The notes: a model not told the origin generated them from the sequence alone. Positions 51,494 to 61,524 are shown, counted from the first letter of the stretch. The stretch: 64,000 nucleotides of DNA from Paraburkholderia sp. BL9I2N2 (GCF_004339745.1 NZ_SMGP01000001.1:2914001-2978000); one strand, 5' to 3'. Program-made: numbers and translations.

Positions 51494-52822
51494 TCACGGC
51501 CGCTTCATCCTGCAGACGGTCGGCAGGACGGTGCGCTCGGGCGGCAGCGCCAGCACCGTGCGAAAACCGTAGCCGGAGCCTTCGTTATCGAAATGCACGC
51601 CCGGCGTACCGGCTTTGTCCATCTCCATCACGTAAAGGGGCTGGATCAGTTGATGATCGTCGGCGCGCATCCACGAGGCGTGAAAGCCGTTGTCGAACTT
51701 GATTCCCTCGAGGGCTTTCGCCACCGCCATCGGATCGGCGCTGCCGGCGCGCGTCATTGCCGCAGCCAGAGTTTCGATCATCAGCGGCATGCGCAGCACC
51801 GGGTAGTCGTCCTGCGCGGCCGGAAAGCGCGCCCGGAAGGCCCCGTACCAGGCGTCGGACGCCGCGCCGCCGGCGTTCGGATGCCAGTCTGCCACCGCGA
51901 CCACGTGACCGACGCCGGCGTCGCCCAAAGCGGCGGGCGCGCCGAGGCTGTTGCCGTAGAACGTGTAGAACTTCGTGTCCAGCCCCTGCTCGCGCGCGGC
52001 CTTGACGAGCAGCGTCAGGTCGTTGCCCCAGTTGCCGGTGATCACGGCGTCCGCCCCGCTTGCGCGAATCTTCGCGATGTACGGCGCGAAGTCCTTCACG
52101 CGGCCGATTGGATGAAATTCGTCGCCGACCACCGCGATGTCCGGACGCTTCGTCGTCAGCGTCGAACGCGCGAGGCTGCTGACGTCGTGTCCGAAGCTGT
52201 AATCCTGGTTCAGCAGATAGACCTTCTTCACCGCCTTGTGGCGCTGGATCACGTCGGCCAGCGCGTCCATGCGCATGCCCGCGTGCGCGTCGAAGCGGAA
52301 ATGCCAGAAGCTGCAGTTGGCGTTGGTCAGCGACGGGTCGTCGGCGGAATAGTTGAGGAACAGTTCGCGGTTGCCCGGTTCGCGGCTGTTCTGCTTGTCG
52401 ATCGCGCCGATCAGCGCGGCGGCGACCGCCGAGCTGTTGCCCTGCATGATGTAGCCGATATGACGGTCGGCGGCCGCGCGCAATTGCGTGAGCGCCTCTT
52501 CGGTGCCGCCCTTGCTGTCGAGCACGACCAGCTCGAACGGATGCGCGCCGTCGGCGAGCTTCACGCCGCCGTGCGCATTCACCTGCTCGACGCCAAAGCG
52601 CAGGTTGCGCTCCACCGCCGCGCCCGCGTTGGCGAACGGGCCGGACATGCCTTCGATCAGCGCCAGCTGGATCGGCGCGCCGGTGGGTTTGCTCGCCGGC
52701 TTTGTTCCAAGGCCGGCCGCGGGATTGGCTGCCGGCTCGCTCGCCGCATACGCCATCGCCGCCATCGACATCGCCGCCAGCACCGCTGCCGCCGTCCGTT
52801 GCCACTTCGCCATCGTCATCAC
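51494..52822 (-). CDS. Branched-chain amino acid-type ABC transporter substrate-binding protein (solitary)
   Basis: A 442-residue periplasmic binding protein of the LivK/HAAT family. A signal peptide (WQRTAAAVLAAMSMAAMAYA) precedes a Pro/Ala-rich linker of about 20 residues and the type I fold, starting IQLALIEGMSGPFANAGAAVERNLRFGVEQVN. The effector-binding segments are typical, with NYSADDPSLTNANCSFWHFR in the middle. No permease or ATPase gene is adjacent, so it either serves a distant transporter or acts as a sensor. Confidence 0.85.
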   Translation of the reverse strand: MMTMAKWQRTAAAVLAAMSMAAMAYAASEPAANPAAGLGTKPASKPTGAPIQLALIEGMSGPFANAGAAVERNLRFGVEQVNAHGGVKLADGAHPFELVVLDSKGGTEEALTQLRAAADRHIGYIMQGNSSAVAAALIGAIDKQNSREPGNRELFLNYSADDPSLTNANCSFWHFRFDAHAGMRMDALADVIQRHKAVKKVYLLNQDYSFGHDVSSLARSTLTTKRPDIAVVGDEFHPIGRVKDFAPYIAKIRASGADAVITGNWGNDLTLLVKAAREQGLDTKFYTFYGNSLGAPAALGDAGVGHVVAVADWHPNAGGAASDAWYGAFRARFPAAQDDYPVLRMPLMIETLAAAMTRAGSADPMAVAKALEGIKFDNGFHASWMRADDHQLIQPLYVMEMDKAGTPGVHFDNEGSGYGFRTVLALPPERTVLPTVCRMKRP

Positions 52823-53003
52823 CCCGCCTGATTGGTGAAAGCGCGGATCATATGGTGTTCAGCACGGAATAAGCAAGCCGGCGCAAGCGTTATCGTATTG
52901 CCCGGCCGGCTCTTCATGAAGCGCAAATCTTTTGCCGCAGCGCGTGTCAAAATAATGCGTCTCGATGATAAAAACCGCTACTCAAACGCCATCGGAGGAA
53001 TTC

Positions 53004-53555
53004 ATGTTCAACCGCCATCACACCACGGCGGCCTCGATCGGAGCGCCGGCCGCGGGGCGCTTGCGCCGCGCGGCGCTCGTCTGCCTGAGCGCGCTGGCGC
53101 TTGCCGGCTGCGTGCAGCCGTGGCAGCAATACACCCAAGGCGCGGACGAATCGACCATCGTCGCGCGCCTCGGCCCGCCGCGCGAAAGCTATGACCTGCC
53201 GAACGGCGGCAAGCGGCTGATGTGGCCGACCCAGCCGATGGGCGAAACCACCACCGCGGCCGACATCGACGCATCCGGCAAGATCGTCAACGTGCGCCAG
53301 GTGCTGCAGCCCAACGAGTTCTACCGCGCCGAAATCGGCAAATGGACCAAGAGCGACGTGCTGGTGAACTTCGGCCGCCCGGTCGAAACGTCGTACTTCC
53401 CGTTGATGAAGCGCGAAGTCTGGACCTACCGTTATCTGGAAGACAACGTCTGGTACATGATGTACAGCTTTTATTTCGATGAGCAGGGCATCGTGCGCCT
53501 GACGCAGAAAACGCCCGATCCGTTGCACGATCCGGATCGCCGCAGCCTGTTCTGA
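53004..53555 (+). CDS. Lipoprotein of the BamE-like small outer membrane family
   Basis: A 183-residue lipoprotein with a twin-region signal and lipobox LALAGC, so it is attached at Cys. The mature part begins VQPWQQYTQGADESTIVARLGPPRESYDLPNGGKR, which resembles a SmpA/BamE-type repeat that is duplicated: a second unit reads IGKWTKSDVLVNFGRPVETSYFP. A strong GGAGGAATTC precedes the ATG at 53004. Function unknown; outer membrane assembly or envelope integrity is possible. A terminator follows. Confidence 0.65.
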   Translation: MFNRHHTTAASIGAPAAGRLRRAALVCLSALALAGCVQPWQQYTQGADESTIVARLGPPRESYDLPNGGKRLMWPTQPMGETTTAADIDASGKIVNVRQVLQPNEFYRAEIGKWTKSDVLVNFGRPVETSYFPLMKREVWTYRYLEDNVWYMMYSFYFDEQGIVRLTQKTPDPLHDPDRRSLF

Positions 53556-53587
53556 GCGCCGCCTGATCCGATTCGCATGCATCTACG

Positions 53588-53615
53588 AAGCCGCCTTCCC
53601 GGGCGGCTTTTTTTT
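53588..53615 (+). terminator. Rho-independent terminator after the lipoprotein gene
   Basis: AAGCCGCC/GGCGGCTT with a six-base loop, then eight T residues on the plus strand. Confidence 0.9.
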
Positions 53616-53780
53616 ATTTATTACGCATGGCGGCGAATTTTATTTCGCGCACAGCGGATTTATTTTTTGATAGAAAGGCTTTCGTAAGCATTGATTCGGT
53701 GCTGGCCTCTCATGAGGCCGCACGAGCGCAGCCGTGAATTCGGCGCCGGATGAATGCGCCCCACTACGGAGCCGCTATCG

Positions 53781-54419
53781 ATGAATCGTCCCAAACGCCT
53801 GCTGGTCGCCAACGTCGCCTGGGCGCATGAAACCGCCGTGCGCAACCCCGAGTTTTTCCGCGATCTGGTGCGCGGCCAGAATCCCCACGTCCTGTGGATC
53901 GGCTGCTCGGACAGCCGTGTGCCCGCCGAGACCATTACGCATTGCGAACCGGGCGACCTGTTCGTCCACCGCAACATCGCCAACCTCTTTCAGCCCGACG
54001 ACGACAATTCGGCGAGTGTCCTCGAATATGCGGTGAAGGTGCTGAAGGTCGGCCACGTGATCGTCTGCGGCCATTACGGATGCGGCGGCGTGCGCGCCGC
54101 GCTGCTGCCGCCCGAGCCGAGCCTGCCGCATGTGAATCGGCGGATCGCGCCGCTTTGCACGCTCGCCAAGGCGCATCGCGAAGAACTGCAGGACCACGAA
54201 AGCGAACGTGAGCGTGTCAACCGCCTCGCCGAGCTGAACGTGCTCGAACAGGTGCGTGGGTTGCGCGCGCACCCCGTCGTGCGGGAGGCCGATACGGCGC
54301 CACTCGTACACGGCTGGATCTTCGCGCTCGAAGACGGGCGCATCAAGGTCCTCACGTCCGGCTACGAAGCCGACGACGCGATGACCTGCACGACCGCCGC
54401 CCACAGCGCCGCCGCTTGA
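53781..54419 (+). CDS. can: Beta-carbonic anhydrase
   Basis: A 212-residue zinc enzyme that interconverts CO2 and bicarbonate. Ligands and catalytic pair are visible as Cys42, Asp44 and Arg46 in GCSDSRVP and His98 and Cys101 in GHYGCGGV. VHRNIANLFQPDD and the C-terminal VHGWIFALEDGRIKVL are standard. The ATG at 53781 follows GGAG; an ATG 27 bases upstream is possible. A SulP transporter gene starts 87 bases downstream, suggesting joint bicarbonate use. Confidence 0.95.
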   Translation: MNRPKRLLVANVAWAHETAVRNPEFFRDLVRGQNPHVLWIGCSDSRVPAETITHCEPGDLFVHRNIANLFQPDDDNSASVLEYAVKVLKVGHVIVCGHYGCGGVRAALLPPEPSLPHVNRRIAPLCTLAKAHREELQDHESERERVNRLAELNVLEQVRGLRAHPVVREADTAPLVHGWIFALEDGRIKVLTSGYEADDAMTCTTAAHSAAA

Positions 54420-54506
54420 CGCGACACCCACGCGGCACTGCATGCGAATCCGATCCGGTTCAGCTTTCGCCGCATACCAGGCCCCACTCCTCACTGCACC
54501 GACACC

Positions 54507-56087
54507 ATGAACCTTCGAGCTTTCTTCTCCACGTTTCAGCGCGACCTGCTTGCGGGCACGGTCGTTTTTCTAGTGGCCCTGCCGCTTTGTCTGGGTATCG
54601 CTAACGCATCGGGCGTCGAACCATTTGCCGGGCTTGTCTCGGGCATCGTCGGCGGGCTGGTGGTGGCCGTGCTGAGCGGCTCGCGCTTGAGCGTGAGCGG
54701 GCCGGCGGCGGGCCTCGTCGTGATCGTCGTCGATGGGATCGCGCAGCTTGGCAGCTTCTCCGCGTTCCTGCTGGCCGTGCTGCTGTCCGGCGCGATCCAG
54801 TTCGGTTTCGGCATGCTCAAAGCCGGCCGTTTTGCAGCCTATGTGCCGTCGCCGGTGATCAAGGGCATGCTCGCGGCCATCGGCGTGCTGCTGATCGTCA
54901 AGCAGTTTCCGCTCGCGCTCGGACTGTCCGGCGTGCATGCGGCGTCGGGTACGCAAGCTGCCTCGCTGGCGCCCGGAGCGGTTGCCACGCCGTTCGGCTC
55001 GATTTCGCTTGCAGCCTGCGTGATCACCCTGCTGTCGCTGGCGATTCTGATCGGCTGGGAGACGCGCGCATTTCGGCGCTTCGCATTGGTGCGCCGCGTA
55101 CCGGCGCCGCTCGCCGTCGTTCTGCTGGGGATCGGCGCGACGTTGCTGCTCAGCGTGCTGGCGCCGTCGCTCGCGCCGCCCGCCGAACATCGGGTCGCCC
55201 TGCCGCCGCTGGAATCGTTCGCGGCCTTGCAACTCGCGTTGGAATGGGCCGACTTCGGGCCGCACTTCGCGCAGCTCGTCAATCCCGATGTCTGGCGCGT
55301 CGCCATCACGCTGGCGATCGTTGCGAGCCTGGAAACGCTGCTGAGCCTCGAAGCCGTCGAGCAGATCGATCCCGAACGACGCGCCGCGCCGCCGGATCGC
55401 GAGTTGAAGGCGCAAGGCGTGGGCAACCTGATTGCCGGCGCGATCGGCGGCTTGCCGATCACGTCGGTGATCGTGCGCAGTTCGGCCAATGTGCATGCGG
55501 GCGCGCAAAGCCGGCTCTCGGCGTTCATTCACGGCGTGCTGTTGCTCGTCAGCGTGTTTGCACTCACTAGCGTCATCAACCTGATTCCGCTGGCCTGTCT
55601 GGCGGCGATCCTGATCTTCACGGGGTTGAAGCTCGCCAAGCCGTCGCTATTCGTCGCCGTCGCGAAACAGGGCTTTGCACCGTTCGCGCCGTTTATCGTC
55701 ACGCTGGTCGGCGTGCTCGCGACCGACCTGCTGATCGGCATCGTGCTCGGCATTCTGTGCAGCGTGCTGCTCGCGTTGTACGCGAATCTGCGCAGCCCGA
55801 TCGTGCTCGCGCAACACGGCGATCACTATCTGCTGTCGTTTCGCAAGGACGTGTCGTTTCTCGGCAAGGTGGCGCTCAAGCACTACCTGCAGCAGGTTCC
55901 TGACGGCGCCACCTTGATCGTCGATGCGACGCGCGCCGATTTCGTCGACCACGACGTGCGCGAACTGCTCGACACATTCGTGGCCGACGCGCCACGCCGC
56001 GGCATCGCCGTTGAAGTGCGGCATCAGGTGCAGGCACAGGCACGCGCTTCACGCGGCTGGTCGATGCGACGGACGGCGACGGAGTAA
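54507..56087 (+). CDS. SulP family anion transporter with STAS domain
   Basis: A 526-residue transporter. About 11-14 membrane segments (for example DLLAGTVVFLVALPLCLGIAN, GLVSGIVGGLVVAVL, PVIKGMLAAIGVLLIVKQFPLAL) are followed by a short C-terminal STAS domain (about 440-510, VSFLGKVALKHYLQQVPDGATLIVDATRADFVDHD). Members carry sulfate, bicarbonate or dicarboxylates. The neighbouring carbonic anhydrase favours bicarbonate, but the substrate is inferred. Confidence 0.86.
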   Translation: MNLRAFFSTFQRDLLAGTVVFLVALPLCLGIANASGVEPFAGLVSGIVGGLVVAVLSGSRLSVSGPAAGLVVIVVDGIAQLGSFSAFLLAVLLSGAIQFGFGMLKAGRFAAYVPSPVIKGMLAAIGVLLIVKQFPLALGLSGVHAASGTQAASLAPGAVATPFGSISLAACVITLLSLAILIGWETRAFRRFALVRRVPAPLAVVLLGIGATLLLSVLAPSLAPPAEHRVALPPLESFAALQLALEWADFGPHFAQLVNPDVWRVAITLAIVASLETLLSLEAVEQIDPERRAAPPDRELKAQGVGNLIAGAIGGLPITSVIVRSSANVHAGAQSRLSAFIHGVLLLVSVFALTSVINLIPLACLAAILIFTGLKLAKPSLFVAVAKQGFAPFAPFIVTLVGVLATDLLIGIVLGILCSVLLALYANLRSPIVLAQHGDHYLLSFRKDVSFLGKVALKHYLQQVPDGATLIVDATRADFVDHDVRELLDTFVADAPRRGIAVEVRHQVQAQARASRGWSMRRTATE

Positions 56088-56100
56088 CGCCGCTCGCAAT

Positions 56101-56133
56101 GAAAAAGCCCCGTGCCAATCAAGGCACGGGGCT
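56101..56133 (-). terminator. Rho-independent terminator of the psd-pssA-leuA run
   Basis: On the minus strand AGCCCCGTGCC pairs with GGCACGGGGCT around a six-base loop and is followed by TTTTTC, 65 bases beyond the leuA stop. Confidence 0.9.
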
Positions 56134-56197
56134 CTCCCGGCTCGTACGAGAACGATGACCACGCCGTCGCACCGTCAGCGCGCTGCTACCACACCGC

Positions 56198-57745
56198 TTA
56201 CTCCGAACGTTGCGGATTCAATTTGTCCGCGTTCGAGTACAGCTTGTTGAGCGCCGAGATATACGCCTTCGCCGAAGCCGCGACGATATCCGGATCAGTG
56301 CCCACGCCGTTGACGATGCGCCCGCTCTTCGACAGACGCACGGTCACTTCGCCTTGCGCCTGCGTGCCGGTGGTGATCGCATTCACCGAGTAAAGCAGCA
56401 GTTCCGAGCCGCTGCCCACTTCCGTTTCGATCGCGTTCAGCGTGGCGTCGACCGGGCCATTGCCGCGCGCTTCGCCGGTCACTTCCTTGCCTTCCACCGA
56501 GAACACGATTTTCGCGTGCGGCTGCTCGCCGGTTTCCGAATGTTGCGACAGCGACAGGAACTTATAGTGCTCCCTCTCCTGCGCCTCGGCGGATTCTTCC
56601 GTGACGATCGCGATGATGTCTTCGTCGAAGATTTCCGACTTGCGGTCGGCCAGTTCCTTGAAGCGCGCAAACGCCGTGTTCAACTCGCCTTCGCTATCCA
56701 GCGCGATACCCAGTTCCTGCAGACGCTGCTTGAACGCGTTACGGCCCGACAGCTTGCCGAGCACGATCTTGTTCGCACTCCAGCCCACGTCTTCGGCGCG
56801 CATGATTTCGTAGGTGTCGCGCGCCTTCAGTACGCCGTCCTGATGGATGCCCGAAGCGTGCGCAAACGCGTTTGCCCCGACCACCGCCTTGTTCGGCTGC
56901 ACGACGAACCCGGTGATCTGCGACACCAGCTTCGAAGCCGGCACGATCTGCGTGGTATCGAGACCGATATCGAGGCCGAAGTAATCCTTGCGGGTCTTCA
57001 CCGCCATCACGATTTCTTCGAGCGACGTGTTACCCGCGCGCTCGCCGAGGCCGTTGATCGTGCATTCGACCTGACGCGCGCCGCCGATCTGCACGCCGGC
57101 CAGCGAATTCGCCACCGCCATGCCGAGGTCGTTATGGCAATGCACCGAGAACACCGCTTTATGCGAGTTCGGAATGCGCTCGCGCAGCGTTTTGACGAGC
57201 TGGCCGTACAACTCCGGCACGCCATAACCGACCGTATCCGCGATGTTGATCGTAGTCGCCCCTTCGGCGATCACCGCTTCCAGCACGCGGCACAGAAAGT
57301 CCATATCCGAGCGGCTGCCGTCTTCCGGCGAGAACTCGACGTCGTCGGTGAATTTGCGGGCGAAACGCACGGCCAGCTTGGCCTGCTCGAAGACCTGGTC
57401 CGGCGTCATGCGCAGCTTCTTTTCCATGTGCAACGGCGAAGTTGCGATGAACGTGTGGATGCGGAAGTGATCGGCGGGTTTGAGCGCGTCGGCCGCGCGC
57501 TGAATGTCTTTGTCGTTGGCGCGGGCGAGCGAACAGACCGTGCTGTCCTTGATCAGGCCCGCGATCGTATGGATCGAATCGAAGTCGCCGTTCGAGCTTG
57601 CCGCGAAGCCCGCTTCGATCACGTCCACTTTCATCCGCTCGAGTTGCTTGGCGATACGGATTTTCTCTTCTTTCGTCATTGACGCGCCGGGCGATTGCTC
57701 GCCGTCTCGCAACGTGGTGTCGAATATGATCAGTTTGTCGGACAT
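56198..57745 (-). CDS. leuA: 2-isopropylmalate synthase
   Basis: A 515-residue enzyme that condenses acetyl-CoA and 2-oxoisovalerate in leucine synthesis. The TIM-barrel domain begins [19 protein letters not shown] and includes the [13 protein letters not shown] metal site. The C-terminal regulatory domain (about 400-510) binds leucine for feedback inhibition. The ATG ending at 57745 follows AGGAGA; the frame is open far upstream. The 391-base gap before pssA (57746-58136) contains the pssA terminator and no recognisable gene or leader peptide. Confidence 0.95.
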   Translation of the reverse strand: MSDKLIIFDTTLRDGEQSPGASMTKEEKIRIAKQLERMKVDVIEAGFAASSNGDFDSIHTIAGLIKDSTVCSLARANDKDIQRAADALKPADHFRIHTFIATSPLHMEKKLRMTPDQVFEQAKLAVRFARKFTDDVEFSPEDGSRSDMDFLCRVLEAVIAEGATTINIADTVGYGVPELYGQLVKTLRERIPNSHKAVFSVHCHNDLGMAVANSLAGVQIGGARQVECTINGLGERAGNTSLEEIVMAVKTRKDYFGLDIGLDTTQIVPASKLVSQITGFVVQPNKAVVGANAFAHASGIHQDGVLKARDTYEIMRAEDVGWSANKIVLGKLSGRNAFKQRLQELGIALDSEGELNTAFARFKELADRKSEIFDEDIIAIVTEESAEAQEREHYKFLSLSQHSETGEQPHAKIVFSVEGKEVTGEARGNGPVDATLNAIETEVGSGSELLLYSVNAITTGTQAQGEVTVRLSKSGRIVNGVGTDPDIVAASAKAYISALNKLYSNADKLNPQRSE

Positions 57746-58072
57746 GTCGAGTCTCCTGCGGAGTCGTTCAATTGTAGGGATGGGATATTGGAATTCGGCT
57801 GTCTGCGCCACCGCTGGCGACACTCGATCACGGAGAAGGCGGACGGAGGGTAAAACGATCAGCGTGACCCGAAGCGTGGCCATCAGCGCGGCGGACGCTC
57901 CAGCAAGGGCACGCTCAGCGGCGCGCCGCCTGTCGAGGCTCGTTGCGCGGTTCGACAAGGAACGTGAACGCATTGATCCAACGACTATAGCGACATTCCC
58001 GCCGGCGTGCAATTAGCGCCGGACCTGCCTACGGAGCGTTGCGGGGCACCGCCAAACGGGCTCGCCAAACGA

Positions 58073-58100
58073 AAAACGGCGACCCGGAGGCCGCCGTTTT
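58073..58100 (-). terminator. Hairpin terminator after pssA
   Basis: On the minus strand AAAACGGCG pairs with CGCCGTTTT around ten bases, followed by TCG. It lies 37 bases beyond the pssA stop, so leuA may have its own promoter in the gap. Confidence 0.75.
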
Positions 58101-58136
58101 CCTGTGTCATGCACATCAGCGCACGCGAGCGAACCG

Positions 58137-59003
58137 TTACCTGTCGCCTGTCACCGAGCGAGCCGGATTCGCCCTGCCCCGCATCGCCTGATAACCCCAG
58201 AACACGTAACCGGACAGGCCGTACAGCACGAACAGGCCGAACAGCATCAGCGGCGGGTCGGAGGACACCAGCACGAACGCGACCACTACCAGCAGAATCA
58301 CGCCGAAGGGCACGCGATGCCGCACGTCGAGCGCCTTGCCGCTATAAAACGGCGCGTTCGACACCATCGTCACGCCGGCGTAGATGGTCAGCACGAAGGC
58401 AACCCACGGCAGCCAGACCAGCTTGAGCGGCACGCGGTTGTCGGTGGCGAGCCACACGAAACCGGCGATCAGCGCCGCCGCGGCCGGGCTCGGCATGCCC
58501 TGGAAGAAACGCTTGTCGACCACGCCGATGTTCGTGTTGAAGCGCGCGAGACGCAACGCGGCGCCCGAACAGTAGACGAACGCCGCGAGCCAGCCCCAGC
58601 GGCCGAGGTCCTTCAGAATCCACTCGTACATCACGAGCGCCGGCGCCACACCGAACGACACCATGTCCGACAGGCTGTCGAACTGCTCGCCGAACGCGCT
58701 TTGCGTATGCGTCATGCGGGCGACGCGGCCATCCATGCCGTCGAGCACCATGGCCACGAAGATCGCGATGGCCGCGACCTCGAAGCGCACATTCATGGCC
58801 TGCACCACGGCAAAGAAGCCACAGAACAGGGCCGCGGTGGTAAAGGCGTTCGGCAGCAGATAAATGCCGCGCTTTCTCAGGAACTGCTGACGCTGGGCGC
58901 GCCGGCTGTCGACCGCCGCCTCCGTCACCATCGGCTTGTTACGGCGGAACGGACGCGGAAGCGGTCCGCTGTTACGGGGTCGACGCGGTTTGAATGCGGC
59001 CAT
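58137..59003 (-). CDS. pssA: CDP-diacylglycerol-serine O-phosphatidyltransferase
   Basis: A 288-residue membrane enzyme that makes phosphatidylserine. The CDP-alcohol transferase signature is complete in VLDGMDGRVARMTHTQSAFG then EQFDSLSDMVSFG. Several membrane helices follow, and the N-terminus is basic and about 40 residues long. psd precedes it by 24 bases, so the substrate is passed to the next enzyme for phosphatidylethanolamine. Confidence 0.95.
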   Translation of the reverse strand: MAAFKPRRPRNSGPLPRPFRRNKPMVTEAAVDSRRAQRQQFLRKRGIYLLPNAFTTAALFCGFFAVVQAMNVRFEVAAIAIFVAMVLDGMDGRVARMTHTQSAFGEQFDSLSDMVSFGVAPALVMYEWILKDLGRWGWLAAFVYCSGAALRLARFNTNIGVVDKRFFQGMPSPAAAALIAGFVWLATDNRVPLKLVWLPWVAFVLTIYAGVTMVSNAPFYSGKALDVRHRVPFGVILLVVVAFVLVSSDPPLMLFGLFVLYGLSGYVFWGYQAMRGRANPARSVTGDR

Positions 59004-59027
59004 TCGGAAAACCTCCTTGGTGCCGCT

Positions 59028-59666
59028 TTATAGTTCAGCGAGGATCGTGGACGACGCCGAAACCTTCTCGCCGATCGACACACGCGGACGGCTGCCCAGC
59101 GGCAGATACACGTCGACGCGCGAACCGAAGCGGATAAATCCGTACCGTTGACCACGGGTGAGCGGCTCACCTGCCCGTACGTAGCAAAGAATGCGCCGCG
59201 CGATCAAACCGGCGATCTGCACCGAGGTCACCGTCTGTCCGCCGGCCATTTCGATCACCACCGCATTGCGCTCGTTTTCGGTGGAAGCCTTGTCCACTGC
59301 GGCATTGAGATACGCGCCCGGGAAATATTCGACCTTGGAGATTGCGCCATCCACCGGTGAACGTTGCGAGTGGACGTTGAAGACGTTCATGAACACGCTG
59401 ATCTTCAGCGCTTCACGGTTGGCATACGGATCATGCGCGGTTTCGACCGCGACGATACGGCCGTCGGCCGGGCACAGCACGGCATTCGCCTGCGTGGGGA
59501 TCGGGCGCGCCGGATCGCGGAAGAACTGCACGACGAAGATCAGGAGGAGCCAGAACAGCCATGAAAAGCCGAACCCCGCGATGAAGTGAACCAGGAGTGC
59601 AACGACGGCCGCGATGGCGATGAACGGCCAGCCTTCTCGCGCGATGATCGGATGAGGGTAATTCAT
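59028..59666 (-). CDS. psd: Phosphatidylserine decarboxylase (short form)
   Basis: A 212-residue membrane-bound decarboxylase. One N-terminal hydrophobic region ([29 protein letters not shown]) is followed by the conserved [10 protein letters not shown]. The self-cleavage site lies in [13 protein letters not shown], where the Ser becomes the pyruvoyl group. The ATG ending at 59666 ([13 protein letters not shown]) is the family start. A group II intron ends about 23 bases upstream, in what should be the leader of psd. Confidence 0.94.
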   Translation of the reverse strand: MNYPHPIIAREGWPFIAIAAVVALLVHFIAGFGFSWLFWLLLIFVVQFFRDPARPIPTQANAVLCPADGRIVAVETAHDPYANREALKISVFMNVFNVHSQRSPVDGAISKVEYFPGAYLNAAVDKASTENERNAVVIEMAGGQTVTSVQIAGLIARRILCYVRAGEPLTRGQRYGFIRFGSRVDVYLPLGSRPRVSIGEKVSASSTILAEL

Positions 59667-59726
59667 GAATGGCTTCTGTGTTTTTGGAGGGTAGCCCCCC
59701 TTCCTCGCGGAAGAAGGGCCCCCTAA

Positions 59727-59760
59727 GAACCGTACGTGCGAGTTTCCCCGCATACGGCTC
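59727..59760 (-). ncRNA. Group II intron domain V
   Basis: The minus strand folds GAGCCGTATGCGGGG with CTCGCACGTACGGTTC, capped by a GAAA loop and holding the AC bulge. This is the catalytic core of the intron and shows it is potentially active. Confidence 0.92.
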
Positions 59761-59775
59761 AAATCTACAAACAAA

Positions 59776-59795
59776 GCCCGGTCTTAGGACCGGGC
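59776..59795 (-). terminator. Hairpin over the maturase stop codon
   Basis: On the minus strand GCCCGGTC pairs with GACCGGGC around CTAA, followed by TTTGTTTG. The maturase TAA stop lies in the loop. It resembles a rho-independent terminator inside the intron. Confidence 0.6.
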
Positions 59796-61484
59796 CGGCT
59801 TAGTTACCGCAATTTTACCTGCGTGCACCTGCTGATGGCAGTGTGGGTGAAGCAGAACCCTGTTCGAGAGAGCGTCCGTGCCACCGTGCATCCGATACTC
59901 TAGATGATGGTCATGCCAGCCGGTCTCCTTTGTCAGGGCACAGCCACAATGCGAGCAAAGCCCGTCTTGCGACATATACAGCGAAACCCATTGCTTCCGA
60001 TAACGCATTGAGTGTTCCATGCGCGCCTGTCGCAACTGTTCGCCGTACTGCTCCCACTCAGGATCAAAGGGATTGAATGCTCCTTTGACCTTTCTGTGTC
60101 GCTTAATTTCCGTACCGCTGATCTGGTACAGGCTAAGCAACCCCTTACCATCGTCGTCACGAGCTACAGGAACAGCGAACACCCAGTGTCGATTGCCCTC
60201 CGAGTGAAAGTATTTCTTCTTCACCCATTCGGCGCTCTTGTTCAGGTGCCGCCTCTTCGACCACCGCCAAAGCCTTCGGAAAATCAAAGACTCCATGCGG
60301 CTGTATGCCTCTTTGGCGACCACAGGACTGTGATACTGCGCCCAGCCCCGTAGCATCGGGTTCAGCAGTCGAATCAGATTCTCCTGCTTTACCGTCTTAT
60401 GACCGCTGATCGTATCCGCCACCTTGCGATAGAACGTTTTCACGTTCTTCTTGCTCGGCTTGATGAGTAGCGTCCCCGAGTACTTACGGAAATTCCACCC
60501 CAGGAAATCGAAGCCTTGGTCAATGTGTGTGATCCGCGTTTTCTCCTCGGACAGTTGCAGACCTCGAACGGCAAGGAATGTTTCCACCCAAGGTCGAACT
60601 TCCTGCTCCAGCAACTCTTGCGAGTCACCGGTGATCACGAAGTCGTCCGCGTACCGCACCACATTGACTTTAAGCTTGTTGGCTTTTGCGATCCCAAACT
60701 TCGCACTAAGGTGCGCTAGCAGTTCTCGCTCCAGCCCGTTCAGCGTCACATTCGCCAGCGTCGGAGAAATGATCCCTCCTTGCGGCGTACCGGCCTCTGT
60801 CGCCTGAAGCTGCCCCTTGTAAATCAGGCCAGCTTTCAGCCATTTCCGGAGGATTTCCTTGTCCATCAGGACATGGGTCTCCAACCAGTTATGGCTAATA
60901 TGGTCGAAGCATCCCTTGATATCCGCCTCCAGCACCCAACGGGCTGAGCCCTTCTGGGACATGGCGACGAATATCTGTGACATGGCGTCAGCCGTCGAGC
61001 GGTTTAACCTGAACCCATAAGAGTTCGGGTCGCTCGTCGATTCCGACACCGGCTCCAAGGCCAGCAGATACAAGGCTTGCATCGCCCTGTCCCGCATGGT
61101 CGGAATGCCCAGAGGGCGCTCCTTTCCATTGGCCTTGGGGATAAAGACTCTCCGTAAAGGCAGAGGCTTATATCCACGCCGCTTCAACCTGCCGACAGCA
61201 AGCCATCGGCTCTCAGGCGAGTCCCAAAGTTCGCGATCGACTCCAGCCGTTCGCGCACCCTGATTCTGCGTAACACGTCGTACCGCATACAGCTTTGCGG
61301 ACAACGTGCGGGTCAACATCCGTTGCAGGGCTCTCCCCCTGCGCCAGTTGCCTTCCCGCGTCGCCTTCGCAATTCGAATCTGCATCCCTCTCACGTTCCG
61401 TTCAACCCGCCGCCAATCTACGGCGTACCAGTTGTCCGGCGCGTGGGAAAGCGCAGATCCGTCCTTTCGGACAGATACTCTCAT
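59784..61484 (-). CDS. ltrA: Group II intron reverse transcriptase/maturase with HNH endonuclease
   Basis: A 566-residue intron-encoded protein. An N-terminal RT0-like domain (about 15-100) precedes the RT domain, with Asp188 in LEADIKGCFD and the catalytic YADD at 278-281. The maturase X domain (about 340-440) includes NPMLRGWAQYHSPVV. A C-terminal HNH nuclease (about 505-555) has Cys510/Cys513, the HDHH at 524-527 and HPHCHQQVH. All catalytic residues are present, so it may splice and retrohome. AGGAG precedes the ATG. Confidence 0.95.
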   Translation of the reverse strand: MRVSVRKDGSALSHAPDNWYAVDWRRVERNVRGMQIRIAKATREGNWRRGRALQRMLTRTLSAKLYAVRRVTQNQGARTAGVDRELWDSPESRWLAVGRLKRRGYKPLPLRRVFIPKANGKERPLGIPTMRDRAMQALYLLALEPVSESTSDPNSYGFRLNRSTADAMSQIFVAMSQKGSARWVLEADIKGCFDHISHNWLETHVLMDKEILRKWLKAGLIYKGQLQATEAGTPQGGIISPTLANVTLNGLERELLAHLSAKFGIAKANKLKVNVVRYADDFVITGDSQELLEQEVRPWVETFLAVRGLQLSEEKTRITHIDQGFDFLGWNFRKYSGTLLIKPSKKNVKTFYRKVADTISGHKTVKQENLIRLLNPMLRGWAQYHSPVVAKEAYSRMESLIFRRLWRWSKRRHLNKSAEWVKKKYFHSEGNRHWVFAVPVARDDDGKGLLSLYQISGTEIKRHRKVKGAFNPFDPEWEQYGEQLRQARMEHSMRYRKQWVSLYMSQDGLCSHCGCALTKETGWHDHHLEYRMHGGTDALSNRVLLHPHCHQQVHAGKIAVTKPARS

Positions 61485-61524
61485 GCTGCTCTCCTACTCG
61501 AAGAAGTGAATCCCGAGCGAAGAA

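Noticed and set aside
56198-58012. Extension of leuA by 89 residues upstream
   Set aside because: Low-complexity Arg-rich sequence without homology look. The internal ATG has a proper ribosome site and gives the family length.
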